Below, one piece after another: positions 1-7,545 of a stretch of 9,543 bases of DNA (positions are counted from its first letter, which is position 1; every line of letters begins with the position of its first letter). Source of the stretch: Giesbergeria sp. (lineage in GTDB: Bacteria; Pseudomonadota; Gammaproteobacteria; Burkholderiales; Burkholderiaceae_C); assembly GCA_017987055.1 (NCBI GenBank), contig JAGNUJ010000058.1, positions 1-9,543 on the forward strand, given 5' to 3'. The notes under the pieces are model-generated. The model was not told where the DNA came from and did not search any database. It worked only from the letters and a program-made list of their open reading frames with translations. A program made the position numbers and the translations under genes.

Positions 1-17
1 CTCTAGACGATGGGGTC
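1..17 (-). tRNA. tRNA-Glu, 5' end only (cut by window edge)
   Basis: Read on the minus strand from base 17, the sequence is GACCCCATCGTCTAGAG. This matches the start of bacterial tRNA-Glu: a seven-base 5' acceptor strand (GACCCCA), then U8, C9, the GUCU D-stem strand and the start of the D-loop AGAG. The remaining roughly 59 bases, including the anticodon, lie outside the window, so the identity rests on the 5' segment and on context. It lies 33 bp downstream of tRNA-Ala and just beyond gltX, whose enzyme charges tRNA-Glu. A gltX / tRNA-Ala / tRNA-Glu cluster is known in other proteobacteria. It is probably co-transcribed with tRNA-Ala, since no separate promoter is evident in the short spacer. 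Confidence 0.8.
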
Positions 18-50
18 AAAACCTTGGAACTTCCGAACTGACAAAAACTT

Positions 51-126
<76 letters not shown>

Positions 127-131
127 AGTTA

Positions 132-163
132 CTAACGATTTGCATTTGTGGGCTTGTCGTTAG
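132..163 (-). repeat. Inverted repeat in the tRNA leader
   Basis: CTAACGA at 132-138 is the exact reverse complement of TCGTTAG at 157-163, giving a 7-bp stem with an 18-base loop. It lies between the predicted tRNA promoter and the mature tRNA-Ala 5' end, so the RNA hairpin would be removed by RNase P or earlier cleavage. There is no U-run, so it does not look like a terminator of gltX. The right arm continues as TAGCAGCTA, which resembles the right flank of the palindrome upstream of argG; that link is tentative. Confidence 0.45.
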
Positions 164-177
164 CAGCTAAGCCTTGA

Positions 178-208
178 ATTATAGACAGGTTTTTTAGCGT
201 TTTTTCAA
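178..208 (-). promoter_or_regulatory. Probable sigma-70 promoter for the tRNA-Ala/tRNA-Glu unit
   Basis: The minus strand carries a perfect TATAAT at 183-178. TTGAAA at 208-203 could be the -35, with a long 19-bp spacer; a 17-bp spacer would instead use GAAAAA at 206-201. Transcription would start near base 171, about 45 bases before the mature tRNA 5' end. The -35 lies over the last codons of gltX. The -10 call is stronger than the -35 call. The leader contains an inverted repeat (132-138 with 157-163), described separately. Confidence 0.6.
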
Positions 209-1618
209 TCTTGCGATAACTTTTTCTTTTCCCATCAGTTCGAGCAATGCATCGACCGATGGCGTATGTGCCGTGCCTGCGACCAACACGCGCACTGGCA
301 TGGCCAGCTGGGGCATTTTCAGGCTCTGCGCGGTTAGCACCTGTTTGATAGAAGCAGCAATGCTAGCCTTGTCCCACGCGCAATCCTGCAGCGCAAGCAC
401 CAAGGCATCCAAGGCCGGATAAGCAGCGGGCGTGACATGCTTGTCGCGCTCTTCTTGCACCGCCTGCACGGTATCGGCATAAAACACCGCCGCCCAATCG
501 GCCAGCGCCACCGTGGTGTCACAGCGGTCCTTGAACAGCGCGCAAATGCGCGGCAGACGGCCATCGGCCAGATCGGCAGCGGCTATGCCGCGCTTTTTCA
601 ACTGCGGCGCCACCAGTGCGGCCAGCGCGTCGTCGTCCATCACCTTCAAGTGCTGGGCATTCACCCAGCGCAGCTTGGCATCGTCAAACTGCGCGGCACT
701 GCGACCCAGATGGTCGAGGTTGAACCACTGCAAAAATTGCTCGCGGCTAAAAATCTCGTCATCGCCGTGGCTCCAGCCAAGGCGCGCCAAGTAGTTCACC
801 ATCGCTTCGGGCAGATAGCCTTCGTCGCGGTACTGCGTCACTGGTTTGGCACCGTTGCGCTTGCTCATCTTTTCGCCCTGCTCGTTCAGCACCGTGGGCA
901 AATGGGCGTAGATGGGCGGCGTTTTTCCCAGCGCTTCAAAGATGTTGATTTGGCGCGGCGTGTTGTTGACGTGGTCGTCACCGCGAATCACGTGGGTGAT
1001 CGCCATGTCGATATCGTCCACCACCACGCAGAAGTTGTAGGTTGGCGTGCCGTCGGGGCGGGCAATCACCAAGTCGTCCAACTCGTCGTTGCGAATCTCA
1101 ATGCGGCCTTTGACCTTGTCGTCCCACGCCACTAAGCCGCCTTGCGGGTTTTTGAAGCGCAGCACTGGCTGAACGCCAGCAGGCACCGGCGGCAAAATTT
1201 TGCCGGGTTCCGGGCGCCACGTGCCGTTGTAACGCGGCTTTTCTTTGGCGGCCATTTGCGCTTCGCGCAGGGCGTCCAGCTCAGCCATACTGGTGTAGCA
1301 AGGGTAAACATGGCCAGCGGCTTGCAACTGCGCCAGCACTTCTTTGTAGCGATCCATGCGCTGCATTTGGTAGAACGGGCCCTCGTCTGGATCCATACCC
1401 AGCCAGCTCATGCCTTCCAAAATAACATCGACCGCCGCTTGGGTCGAGCGCTCTAAGTCGGTGTCTTCTATGCGCAAGATGAAATCGCCACCGGTAGCGC
1501 GGGCAAACGCCCACGGGTACAGCGCCGAGCGGATGTTGCCCAAATGGATGAAGCCGGTGGGCGATGGCGCAAAGCGCGTGCGCACCTTCAACGGCACAGC
1601 AGTATTGTTTTCAGTCAT
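194..1618 (-). CDS. gltX: Glutamyl-tRNA synthetase
   Basis: This 474-residue class I aminoacyl-tRNA synthetase attaches glutamate to tRNA-Glu in the cytoplasm. The HIGH-like motif is FIHLG (residues 23-27), following FAPSPTG. The KMSKR loop is intact (250-254, in GEKMSKRNG), and the C-terminal part is the helical anticodon-binding domain. The length is normal for the family. The stretch that carries a Cys-x-Cys...Cys-x-His zinc site in the E. coli enzyme reads YPCYTS here (105-110) with a single Cys, so this looks like a zinc-free form. The ATG start shares four bases with the metZ stop (ATGA). There is no clear Shine-Dalgarno sequence, which points to translational coupling with metZ. tRNA-Ala and the probable tRNA-Glu follow. 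Confidence 0.97.
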   Translation of the reverse strand: MTENNTAVPLKVRTRFAPSPTGFIHLGNIRSALYPWAFARATGGDFILRIEDTDLERSTQAAVDVILEGMSWLGMDPDEGPFYQMQRMDRYKEVLAQLQAAGHVYPCYTSMAELDALREAQMAAKEKPRYNGTWRPEPGKILPPVPAGVQPVLRFKNPQGGLVAWDDKVKGRIEIRNDELDDLVIARPDGTPTYNFCVVVDDIDMAITHVIRGDDHVNNTPRQINIFEALGKTPPIYAHLPTVLNEQGEKMSKRNGAKPVTQYRDEGYLPEAMVNYLARLGWSHGDDEIFSREQFLQWFNLDHLGRSAAQFDDAKLRWVNAQHLKVMDDDALAALVAPQLKKRGIAAADLADGRLPRICALFKDRCDTTVALADWAAVFYADTVQAVQEERDKHVTPAAYPALDALVLALQDCAWDKASIAASIKQVLTAQSLKMPQLAMPVRVLVAGTAHTPSVDALLELMGKEKVIARLKKR

Positions 1619-2838
1619 GGCAAGGTATCCAAACCCCGTGCGAGGTCGGCTTTCAAATCGTCAATATGTTCTAAACCCACCGCCACGCGAATCAGCCCTT
1701 GGCCAATGCCCGCGGCTTGGCGCTGCGCTTCGCTCAGGCGTCCGTGCGAAGTGCTGGCGGGGTGGGTGATGGTGGTTTTGGTGTCGCCCAAGTTGGCGGT
1801 GATGCTGCACACCCGGGTGCTGTCAATCACATGGAAAGAGCGGCTGCGCGCACCCACGGCGTCAGGAGCGCGCACATCAAACGCTACCACTGCACCTCCC
1901 AAACCCGACTGCTGGCGCATCGCCAGTGCATGCTGCGGGTGCGATGGCAGGCCGGGGTAATACACCCGGGACACGGCAGGGTGGGCTTCTAGCCACTCCG
2001 CCAAAACCAGTGCCGATGCGCTTTGCGCCTTCATGCGAATCGACAGCGTCTCCATGCCCTTGAGCACTACCCAAGCATTGAACGGCGCCAAATTCATGCC
2101 GGCGCTGCGGATCAGCGGCGCCAACACATCGTCAATCAGCGCGCGTGGACCGCACACCGCCCCGGCCATCACGCGGCCCTGGCCATCCAGAAACTTGGTG
2201 CCGGAATGGATCACCAAATCAGCGCCGAAGGCTGCTGGGCGCTGCAATGCGGGCGAAGCAAAGCAGTTGTCCACCGCCAGCAACACGCCAGCGGCATGGG
2301 CTATGTCGGCCAGCGCTTGGATGTCGCACACATCGGTCAGCGGGTTGGTCGGCGTCTCGGCAAACAGCAAGCGGGTTTCGGGACGCATAGCGGCCTGCCA
2401 TGCGCTGGCGTCGGTTTGCGGCACAAAGGTGGACTGCACACCAAAGCGCGCAAACTCTTTGCCAATCAGGTTCATGGTCGAACCAAACATCGACTGCGAA
2501 CACACCACATGGTCGCCGGCCTTGAGCAGGCCCAAGCACAGCAACAAAATGGCCGACATGCCGCTGGACGTGCCAATCGCTGACTCGGTACCTTCGAGCG
2601 CCGCCAAGCGCTGCTCAAATGCCGTCACCGTCGGGTTCGAGGTGCGCGAGTAGGTGTAGCCGTCTTCTTCGCCCGCAAAACGGCGCGCCGCCGTAGCAGC
2701 ATCGGGCTGGACAAAGCTGCTGGTCAGGTACAGCGCTTCGGAATGTTCGCCGTACTGGCTGCGCGGCACCGACTGGCGCACCGCCAGCGTATCGGGGTGC
2801 AGGCCGGAGGGAAGTTCGCGGTGGACAGCGTCGCTCAT
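1615..2838 (-). CDS. metZ: O-succinylhomoserine sulfhydrylase (PLP-dependent, Cys/Met metabolism family)
   Basis: MetZ makes homocysteine from O-succinylhomoserine and sulfide in methionine synthesis. The protein has the fold-type I PLP signature of the Cys/Met metabolism family: YSRTSNPT near residues 63-70, [10 protein letters not shown] in the middle, AVDNCFASP before the cofactor site, and the Schiff-base lysine in [12 protein letters not shown] (K215 from the start chosen here). The DGQGR form favours MetZ over cystathionine gamma-synthase (MetB). I chose the ATG at 2838 (407 residues) over an in-frame GTG at 2847, because GAGG at 2850-2847 is a good ribosome site eight bases before the ATG, whereas the GTG lies inside it. 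It follows purF by 15 bp and overlaps gltX by 4 bp. The purF-metZ pair is also known from Pseudomonas. The C-terminal [12 protein letters not shown] is typical of the family. Confidence 0.93.
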   Translation of the reverse strand: MSDAVHRELPSGLHPDTLAVRQSVPRSQYGEHSEALYLTSSFVQPDAATAARRFAGEEDGYTYSRTSNPTVTAFEQRLAALEGTESAIGTSSGMSAILLLCLGLLKAGDHVVCSQSMFGSTMNLIGKEFARFGVQSTFVPQTDASAWQAAMRPETRLLFAETPTNPLTDVCDIQALADIAHAAGVLLAVDNCFASPALQRPAAFGADLVIHSGTKFLDGQGRVMAGAVCGPRALIDDVLAPLIRSAGMNLAPFNAWVVLKGMETLSIRMKAQSASALVLAEWLEAHPAVSRVYYPGLPSHPQHALAMRQQSGLGGAVVAFDVRAPDAVGARSRSFHVIDSTRVCSITANLGDTKTTITHPASTSHGRLSEAQRQAAGIGQGLIRVAVGLEHIDDLKADLARGLDTLP

Positions 2839-2853
2839 ACGGTGCACCTCGCT

Positions 2854-4359
2854 TTACGCCTCTTGTGCGTTGGGCAAAGCCAAACGCGAAGTGTCTTCTT
2901 CGTCCTCAACACCGGCCACGCGGCCTTCGTTCATGCGCTCAATGTCTGCAGCGGTGATGTCGCCGGTGACGTAGATGCCGTCAAAGCAGGAGGCATCAAA
3001 ACCGTCGAGCTTGGGATTGAGGGAGCCAATGGCTTTTTTCATACCTTCGACGTCTTGATAAATCAGCGCGTCGCAGCCAATCGATTCGCGGATTTCTTCA
3101 ATGGTGCGGTTGTGCGCCACCAGCTCGCTACTGGTTGGCATATCAATGCCATAGACGTTGGGGAAGCGCACCGGCGGCGCAGCGCTGGCCAGATAGACCT
3201 TGCGCGCACCGGCGTCACGCGCCATCTGCACAATTTCGCGGCTGGTAGTGCCGCGCACGATGGAGTCATCCACCAGCAGCACGTTGCGGCCTTTGAACTC
3301 GCTGGCAATCACATTGAGCTTTTGACGCACCGATTTTTTGCGCACGCCTTGGCCCGGCATGATGAAAGTGCGGCCGACATAGCGGTTTTTGACGAAACCT
3401 TCGCGGTACGGCACGCCCAGCAAGTGCGCCAATTGCGTGGCACTGGGGCGGCTGGATTCGGGGATAGGAATGATCACGTCAATCTCACTCGGCGGCACGG
3501 TGGAGACCACGCGCTTGGCCAGCGATTCGCCCAAGTTCAAGCGCGCTTGGTAGACCGAGATACCGTCCATCTCCGAGTCTGGTCTCGCCAGATAAACATA
3601 TTCAAAAATGCACGGCTGCAGCTTGGGCGCGTCGGCGCACTGCTGGGCGTGGACTTGACCGTCGAGCGTAACGAACACCGCCTCGCCCGGCGCAATATCG
3701 CGCTCGAACACATGGCCGGTGCCTTCCAGCGCCACCGACTCGCTGCCAACCATGACGGCACCATCGGCGCTGCGCGCCATGCCCAGCGGACGGATGCCGT
3801 GCGGGTCGCGAAAGGCCACTAAACCGTGGCCAGCGATCAGCGCCACCACGGCATACGAGCCGCGCACGCGCTGGTGTACGGCGCGCACCGCAGCAAAGAT
3901 ATTTTCAGTGCGCAGTACAGCGCCGCGCGTGGCCAAATCCAACTCATGGGCAAACACGTTGAGCAGCACTTCAGAGTCGCTGTCGGTGTTGGTATGGCGG
4001 TGGTCGGTCAAAAACAGCTCAGAACGCAGGCTTTGTGCATTGGTCAGGTTGCCGTTGTGCACCATCACGATGCCAAACGGTGCGTTGACATAAAACGGCT
4101 GAGCTTCTTCTTCGCTGAAGGCATTGCCCGCTGTCGGGTAACGCACTTGCCCCAAACCAGCACTGCCCGGCAGCGCCCGCATATTGCGCGTGCGAAACAC
4201 GTCGCGCACCATGCCTTTGGCCTTGTGCATGAAGAACTTGCGCCCTTGCTGGGTGACGATGCCCGCAGCATCTTGGCCGCGGTGCTGCAACAACAGCAGC
4301 GCGTCATAAATCAATTGGTTAACCGGGGCGCTACTGATGACGCCAATGATTCCACACAT
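2854..4359 (-). CDS. purF: Amidophosphoribosyltransferase (glutamine-PRPP amidotransferase)
   Basis: PurF catalyses the committed step of purine synthesis: PRPP plus glutamine gives phosphoribosylamine. The N-terminal half is the Ntn-type glutaminase domain. The protein begins MCGIIGV, so removal of Met exposes the catalytic Cys, and this fixes the start at 4359 although the frame stays open further upstream. HRGQDAAGI (near 27-35) and HNGNLTN (near 101-107) are glutaminase motifs. The C-terminal half is a type I phosphoribosyltransferase with the PRPP loop VLLVDDSIVRGTT (360-372). The length (501 residues), the absence of a propeptide and the lack of the cysteine cluster of the Bacillus Fe-S type place it with the E. 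coli-type enzyme. AAGGG lies upstream of the ATG as a modest ribosome site. It follows cvpA by 10 bp. Confidence 0.97.
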   Translation of the reverse strand: MCGIIGVISSAPVNQLIYDALLLLQHRGQDAAGIVTQQGRKFFMHKAKGMVRDVFRTRNMRALPGSAGLGQVRYPTAGNAFSEEEAQPFYVNAPFGIVMVHNGNLTNAQSLRSELFLTDHRHTNTDSDSEVLLNVFAHELDLATRGAVLRTENIFAAVRAVHQRVRGSYAVVALIAGHGLVAFRDPHGIRPLGMARSADGAVMVGSESVALEGTGHVFERDIAPGEAVFVTLDGQVHAQQCADAPKLQPCIFEYVYLARPDSEMDGISVYQARLNLGESLAKRVVSTVPPSEIDVIIPIPESSRPSATQLAHLLGVPYREGFVKNRYVGRTFIMPGQGVRKKSVRQKLNVIASEFKGRNVLLVDDSIVRGTTSREIVQMARDAGARKVYLASAAPPVRFPNVYGIDMPTSSELVAHNRTIEEIRESIGCDALIYQDVEGMKKAIGSLNPKLDGFDASCFDGIYVTGDITAADIERMNEGRVAGVEDEEDTSRLALPNAQEA

Positions 4360-4369
4360 AACAACCCTT

Positions 4370-4867
4370 TTATGACGGCAGATATCTGCCAAATTCTTCT
4401 GAAACGACTGAGAGCGCTGGCTTTAGCTCTTGCAAAACCACCGACAGCCACGGCGCACCACTTGATGTGCGCCACAAATCACTTTGATGCAACGGCGTTA
4501 ACTGCGCTAACACGGCGATGACCAGCAAAATAAGCCCCGCACGCAGCACGCCAAACAACGCACCCAGGGTTCGGTCAACAGGGCGCAGGCCGGTCGCCTC
4601 AACCAGTTTTTTAGCCAGCGACGCCACCAAGCCACAAGCAAACAAGGCCAAGACAAACACCGCAGCAAAACCAGCGGCATAGCGTCCGGCATCGGGCCAA
4701 GCGTCCAGCGGCAGCAGCGCGGCCATATCGACTGCAAACCACTGCGCCAGCACAAACGACGCCGCCCAGCTCAGCACCGACAACACCTCAAACACCAGCC
4801 CGCGCCAAGCGCCCAGCAGTATCGAGAGCAGTAGCACTGCTACAAAAATTAAATCCAGCGCAGCCAT
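4370..4867 (-). CDS. cvpA: CvpA family inner-membrane protein
   Basis: This is a small hydrophobic protein of about 165 residues with four predicted membrane segments (near residues 5-20, 24-44, 62-85 and 101-122). The family hallmark GLRPVDRTLGALFGVLR spans the loop before the fourth segment. In E. coli, CvpA is needed for colicin V production and lies beside purF; its biochemical role is unclear, with links to envelope homeostasis. Two starts are possible: ATG at 4867, or GTG at 4876, which adds three residues. Neither has a good ribosome site. I prefer the ATG because family members usually begin with M-x-x-x-D immediately before the first membrane segment. It lies 16 bp after dedD and 10 bp before purF, the conserved order. 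Confidence 0.9.
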   Translation of the reverse strand: MAALDLIFVAVLLLSILLGAWRGLVFEVLSVLSWAASFVLAQWFAVDMAALLPLDAWPDAGRYAAGFAAVFVLALFACGLVASLAKKLVEATGLRPVDRTLGALFGVLRAGLILLVIAVLAQLTPLHQSDLWRTSSGAPWLSVVLQELKPALSVVSEEFGRYLPS

Positions 4868-4883
4868 AGCGGGCACGGGGGTT

Positions 4884-5717
4884 TTACAAAGTCAGGATGG
4901 CTGCAGGCAAATCGGCTGCCCGGATGCGCGCTGCGGCTTTTTCAGCCTCAGCGCGGTTAGGCAGTGGCCCGACGCGCACACGGATGCGCTTACCGTCGGC
5001 GGTCTGAACGACTTGGGTGTAGGTCTTCAGACCAGCGCGCTCGACTTTTTGACGGGCTTCGCGGGCTTTTTCTACATCGGCAAACGCGCCGACTTGCACG
5101 ATGAAGCGGCCTTCTTGCCCTGCGCCAGTCGGGGCTGGCGCAGGTGTTGGCGGTGGCGGCGCGCGGCCTTCGAGCAACGCACGCGCACGCGCAGCCTCAT
5201 CGCTGCGGGACGGCTGTGGTTTGGGCGACTCTGGCTTAGGTTCAGGCTTGGGCAACGGTTTAGGTTCCGGCTTCGGCTCAGGTTTCGGTACAGGTTTTGG
5301 CTCCGGCTTTGGGGCAGGTTTTGGTTCGGGCTTGGGCTCAGGCGGCGGCACTGGTTTGCGCACCGAAGGCGCATCAATCACCTCTTCACCGACCGACAGA
5401 CTGGCCACATTCGCTGCGCGACTGGTGGGTGCCTGCGCCACCGCCGAAGGCGTGCCATCAGGACTCAATAACGGCTCAACGCGATTGCGATCTGGAATTT
5501 CAATAGGAATATCAGCTGGAATGGGGCGCGGCTGCGTGTCAAACAACATCGGAAAACCAATCACACCCAGCGATACCAGCACTCCAGCACCAATGAGGCG
5601 ATGCCGGGCGCGGCGGCGCATGACATCAACGTTCTCGGTGTGCTGTGCACGCGACGGTTGAGTCGACTTATCGTCTTGCCGCTTCTGACCCGGCCAGCGT
5701 AACTTGAAAAATGCCAT
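4884..5717 (-). CDS. dedD: SPOR-domain cell division protein, DedD-like
   Basis: This 277-residue protein has the architecture of a DedD-type septal protein. It has a short basic cytoplasmic N-terminus (1-39, including RRRARHR), one membrane segment (about 40-59), a long periplasmic linker, and a C-terminal SPOR domain (about 203-277, starting RFIVQVGAFAD and ending in a GPLPNRAEAEKAA stretch). SPOR domains bind peptidoglycan stripped of stem peptides at the division septum. The linker contains a low-complexity Lys-Pro-Glu-Pro repeat at about 121-168 followed by an Ala/Pro-rich stretch, consistent with a stiff extended spacer across the periplasm. No clear Shine-Dalgarno sequence precedes the ATG. 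It follows folC by 27 bp, the conserved folC-dedD-cvpA-purF order. The symbol is given by architecture and position. Confidence 0.9.
   Translation of the reverse strand: MAFFKLRWPGQKRQDDKSTQPSRAQHTENVDVMRRRARHRLIGAGVLVSLGVIGFPMLFDTQPRPIPADIPIEIPDRNRVEPLLSPDGTPSAVAQAPTSRAANVASLSVGEEVIDAPSVRKPVPPPEPKPEPKPAPKPEPKPVPKPEPKPEPKPLPKPEPKPESPKPQPSRSDEAARARALLEGRAPPPPTPAPAPTGAGQEGRFIVQVGAFADVEKAREARQKVERAGLKTYTQVVQTADGKRIRVRVGPLPNRAEAEKAAARIRAADLPAAILTL
5214..5357 (-). repeat. Lys-Pro-Glu-Pro tandem repeat inside dedD
   Basis: The DNA encodes about nine to ten degenerate units of the type KPEPKPxP (protein residues about 121-168). On the plus strand it appears as reiterated GGTTTxGGxTC-type units. The units differ at third positions (GGT, GGC, GGA variants), so the repeat is not a fresh slippage product. 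The copy number could still vary between strains. Confidence 0.85.
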
Positions 5718-5744
5718 GAAGTTGCAAAAACCCGTGCGTGCCCG

Positions 5745-7067
5745 TCAGTCCAAGTGCTTCGAGTGCAGACGCGGCGTTCCATTCAATAAAACGCCGCCCA
5801 CTGTGTAAAACGAGCCAAAGACAACGATTCTATCAGCCGGGTCGGCTGCAACCACGGCCGCATCCAGTGCTTCTTGCGGACTGGCAAAGATGGCGGTGGG
5901 CACAACGCGCTGGCCGCCGGCCACCATTTGCCAAGCATTCCATTTTTGCTGCAACACCGCCGCCGTGGCCGCTCGCGCCGTCGGCAAATCGGTGAAATAC
6001 CAGCGATCGACCAACGGCGCTACCTTGGCCAGCATCGGGCCGAGCTCTTTATCGGTCATCGCACCGAACACCGCGTGGGTGGTCGGAAAGTAGCCCATCG
6101 CGTCCAAATTAGCGGTCAGCGCCGCGACAGAGTGCGGGTTGTGCGCAACATCCAGCACCAGTGCCGGCTGACCCGGAACGATTTGAAAGCGCCCCGGCAA
6201 CTCGACCATCGCCAAGCCATTGCGCACCGCCTGCGCCGTCACCGGAAGGCGCTCGCGCAGCGCCTCCAGCGCAGCCAGCGCGCCCGAGGCGTTCATCAGC
6301 TGGTTCGCTCCGCGCAGCGCCGGATAACCCAGCCCGGCATAACGCCGACCGCGTCCAGCCCAAGCCCACTGCTGCTTGTCGCCCGAAAAATTAAAGTCTT
6401 GGCCAAAGCGCCACAGGTCGGCACCGATTTCCAGCGCATGGTCAATGACGCTCTGCGGCGGCACGGGATCGCTGACGATGACGGGCTTGCCGGTGCGCAT
6501 GATGCCGGCCTTTTCGCGGCCAATGCTCTCGCGGTCGGGGCCGAGGTATTCGACGTGATCGACGTCAATGCTGGTAATCACCATGCAATCGGCGTCGATG
6601 ATGTTGGTGGCGTCCAAGCGCCCGCCCAAGCCGACTTCCAAAATCACCACATCCAGCGGCGCTTGGCTGAGCAAACGCAAAATCGCCAAGGTGGTGAACT
6701 CAAAATAGCTCAGCGACAAATCTTGGCCGTTTTGGGTTCTAGCGCTCTCCACCGCTGCAAAGTGTGCTATCAAATCTGCTGCTTCTACCGATTCACCGCG
6801 CAGGCGGCAGCGCTCTTCAAAATGCACCAAGTGCGGCGAGGAGTACACCCCGGTGCGATAGCCCGCCTCGCGCGCCACGGCTTCAAGCATGGCGCAGGTC
6901 GAGCCTTTGCCATTGGTGCCGGCGACGGTGATGACCGGGCAGTCAAAGTGCAGCGCCATGCGGCGAGCGACTTCGCTGACGCGCTCCAGTCCCATCTCGA
7001 TAGTTTGCGGGTGCAGGCGCTCGCAATGGGCCAGCCAGCCGTCCAAGGTGTCAATAGTGGTGTGCAT
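5745..7067 (-). CDS. folC: Bifunctional dihydrofolate synthase / folylpolyglutamate synthase
   Basis: FolC joins glutamate to dihydropteroate and then extends the glutamate tail of folates. It belongs to the Mur-ligase-like ATP-dependent family. The ATP loop is GTNGKGST (50-57). The region YSSPHLVHFEER (75-86), EVGLGGRLDATN (144-155) and SIDVDHVEYLG (166-176) are family signatures, and VLDVAHNPHS (304-313) is in the C-terminal domain. The length of 440 residues is normal. The ATG at 7067 is chosen because the protein aligns with the family from here, and the open frame upstream runs antisense into the neighbouring gene. There is no clear ribosome site. Compared with the E. coli protein as I recall it, about four residues are inserted near TQNGQ (111-115); this coincides with a repeat-like DNA segment containing ATA and AGA codons. 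It probably heads the operon down to gltX. Confidence 0.95.
   Translation of the reverse strand: MHTTIDTLDGWLAHCERLHPQTIEMGLERVSEVARRMALHFDCPVITVAGTNGKGSTCAMLEAVAREAGYRTGVYSSPHLVHFEERCRLRGESVEAADLIAHFAAVESARTQNGQDLSLSYFEFTTLAILRLLSQAPLDVVILEVGLGGRLDATNIIDADCMVITSIDVDHVEYLGPDRESIGREKAGIMRTGKPVIVSDPVPPQSVIDHALEIGADLWRFGQDFNFSGDKQQWAWAGRGRRYAGLGYPALRGANQLMNASGALAALEALRERLPVTAQAVRNGLAMVELPGRFQIVPGQPALVLDVAHNPHSVAALTANLDAMGYFPTTHAVFGAMTDKELGPMLAKVAPLVDRWYFTDLPTARAATAAVLQQKWNAWQMVAGGQRVVPTAIFASPQEALDAAVVAADPADRIVVFGSFYTVGGVLLNGTPRLHSKHLD
6729..6775 (-). repeat. Probable degenerate dispersed repeat inside folC
   Basis: Aligned on the plus strand without gaps to the palindrome upstream of argG (offset 1948 bases), this stretch keeps TTTTGG (6730-6735), TCTAGC (6738-6743) and GCTAT (6766-6770) at identical spacing. 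Overall about half the positions agree. The left arm CTAGCGCT is intact, while the right stem arm has decayed. It encodes roughly DLIAHFAAVESARTQN in FolC, and the otherwise unusual codons ATA and AGA lie at the conserved ends. It reads through in frame, so FolC remains whole. Chance similarity cannot be excluded from two copies. Confidence 0.45.
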
Positions 7068-7115
7068 AGAGGGCGTTATTGTCGCCCAGTGCCAGCGTGG
7101 CGCATGATAAGAAGC

Positions 7116-7532
7116 ATGATTAACCCTGACATCATCCTGTACGGCATTGCCAACTGCGACACCGTGAAAAAAGCCCGCGCTTGGCTTAGCGCCCACAGCG
7201 TGCAATACCAGTTTCACGACTTCAAAAAACACGGCGTACCGGCCGAGCGGCTGGCGCAATGGATAGCCGATGCGGGCTGGGAAAAGCTCGTCAACCGCCA
7301 AGGCACCACTTGGCGCAAGTTGGACGCCGCCGCCCAAGCCGGCGTCTGCGACGCCACCAGCGCCAGCGCCCTGCTGCAAACGCACACCAGCGCCATCAAA
7401 CGCCCGGTGGTCGAATGGCGGCGCGGCAAGCAAACCCGCATCACCGTCGGTTTTGACGCAGATGTATGGACGCAGCTACTGGAAAACACCGGTTCTAATC
7501 CCACCTCATCTGCACCGATTGCCCACCACTGA
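7116..7532 (+). CDS. ArsC/Spx/MgsR-family thioredoxin-fold protein (YffB-like)
   Basis: This 138-residue cytoplasmic protein has the arsenate-reductase-like thioredoxin fold. The N-terminal strand and active-site loop read YGIANCDTVKKA (residues 9-20), with the catalytic-type Cys at C14; this is the GIxNCDTVKKA signature of the YffB group, not the CxxC of Spx. The conserved IKRPVVEW (94-101) carries the cis-proline of the fold. YffB-type proteins are predicted glutathione- or thiol-dependent reductases of unknown substrate, so arsenate reduction should not be assumed. A tail of about 15 residues rich in Ser, Thr, Pro and Ala extends beyond the usual fold. The ATG at 7116 is preferred, since the fold begins right after it and AAGAAG precedes it. 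An in-frame ATG at 7104 would add four residues. It is divergent from folC across about 48 bp. Confidence 0.85.
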   Translation: MINPDIILYGIANCDTVKKARAWLSAHSVQYQFHDFKKHGVPAERLAQWIADAGWEKLVNRQGTTWRKLDAAAQAGVCDATSASALLQTHTSAIKRPVVEWRRGKQTRITVGFDADVWTQLLENTGSNPTSSAPIAHH

Positions 7533-7545
7533 AAAGGCTACTGCC

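Noticed and set aside
132..163. Intrinsic terminator for gltX
   Set aside because: The stem is short with an 18-base loop and no U-run follows; it also lies downstream of the TATAAT assigned to the tRNA promoter.
2839..2847. GTG start for metZ three codons upstream
   Set aside because: The GTG is part of the GAGGTG ribosome site itself; the ATG at 2838 has the right spacing.
2743..3822. 359-codon plus-strand open frame
   Set aside because: It is antisense to purF and the start of metZ, both clearly genuine. It shows no ribosome site and no recognisable domain.
4360..4392. N-terminal extension of purF by 11 residues
   Set aside because: PurF must begin Met-Cys so that the cysteine becomes the N-terminal nucleophile; the extension would bury it and would overlap cvpA.
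5101..5661. Plus-strand frame encoding a Gly-rich GLGSGFGSG-type repeat protein
   Set aside because: It is the complement of the Lys-Pro-Glu-Pro repeat of dedD; the repeat pattern is inherited from the real gene on the other strand.
5874..7115. Very long plus-strand open frame (over 400 codons) running into the YffB-like gene
   Set aside because: It lies antisense to folC, whose motifs are intact. The translation is rich in Arg, His and Gln with no recognisable domain, as expected of the complement of GC-rich coding DNA. The real gene begins at 7116 (or 7104).
7068..7115. Divergent promoters for folC and the YffB-like gene
   Set aside because: Fragments such as TATTGT and ACAATAA exist, but no -10/-35 pair at acceptable spacing could be defined on either strand.
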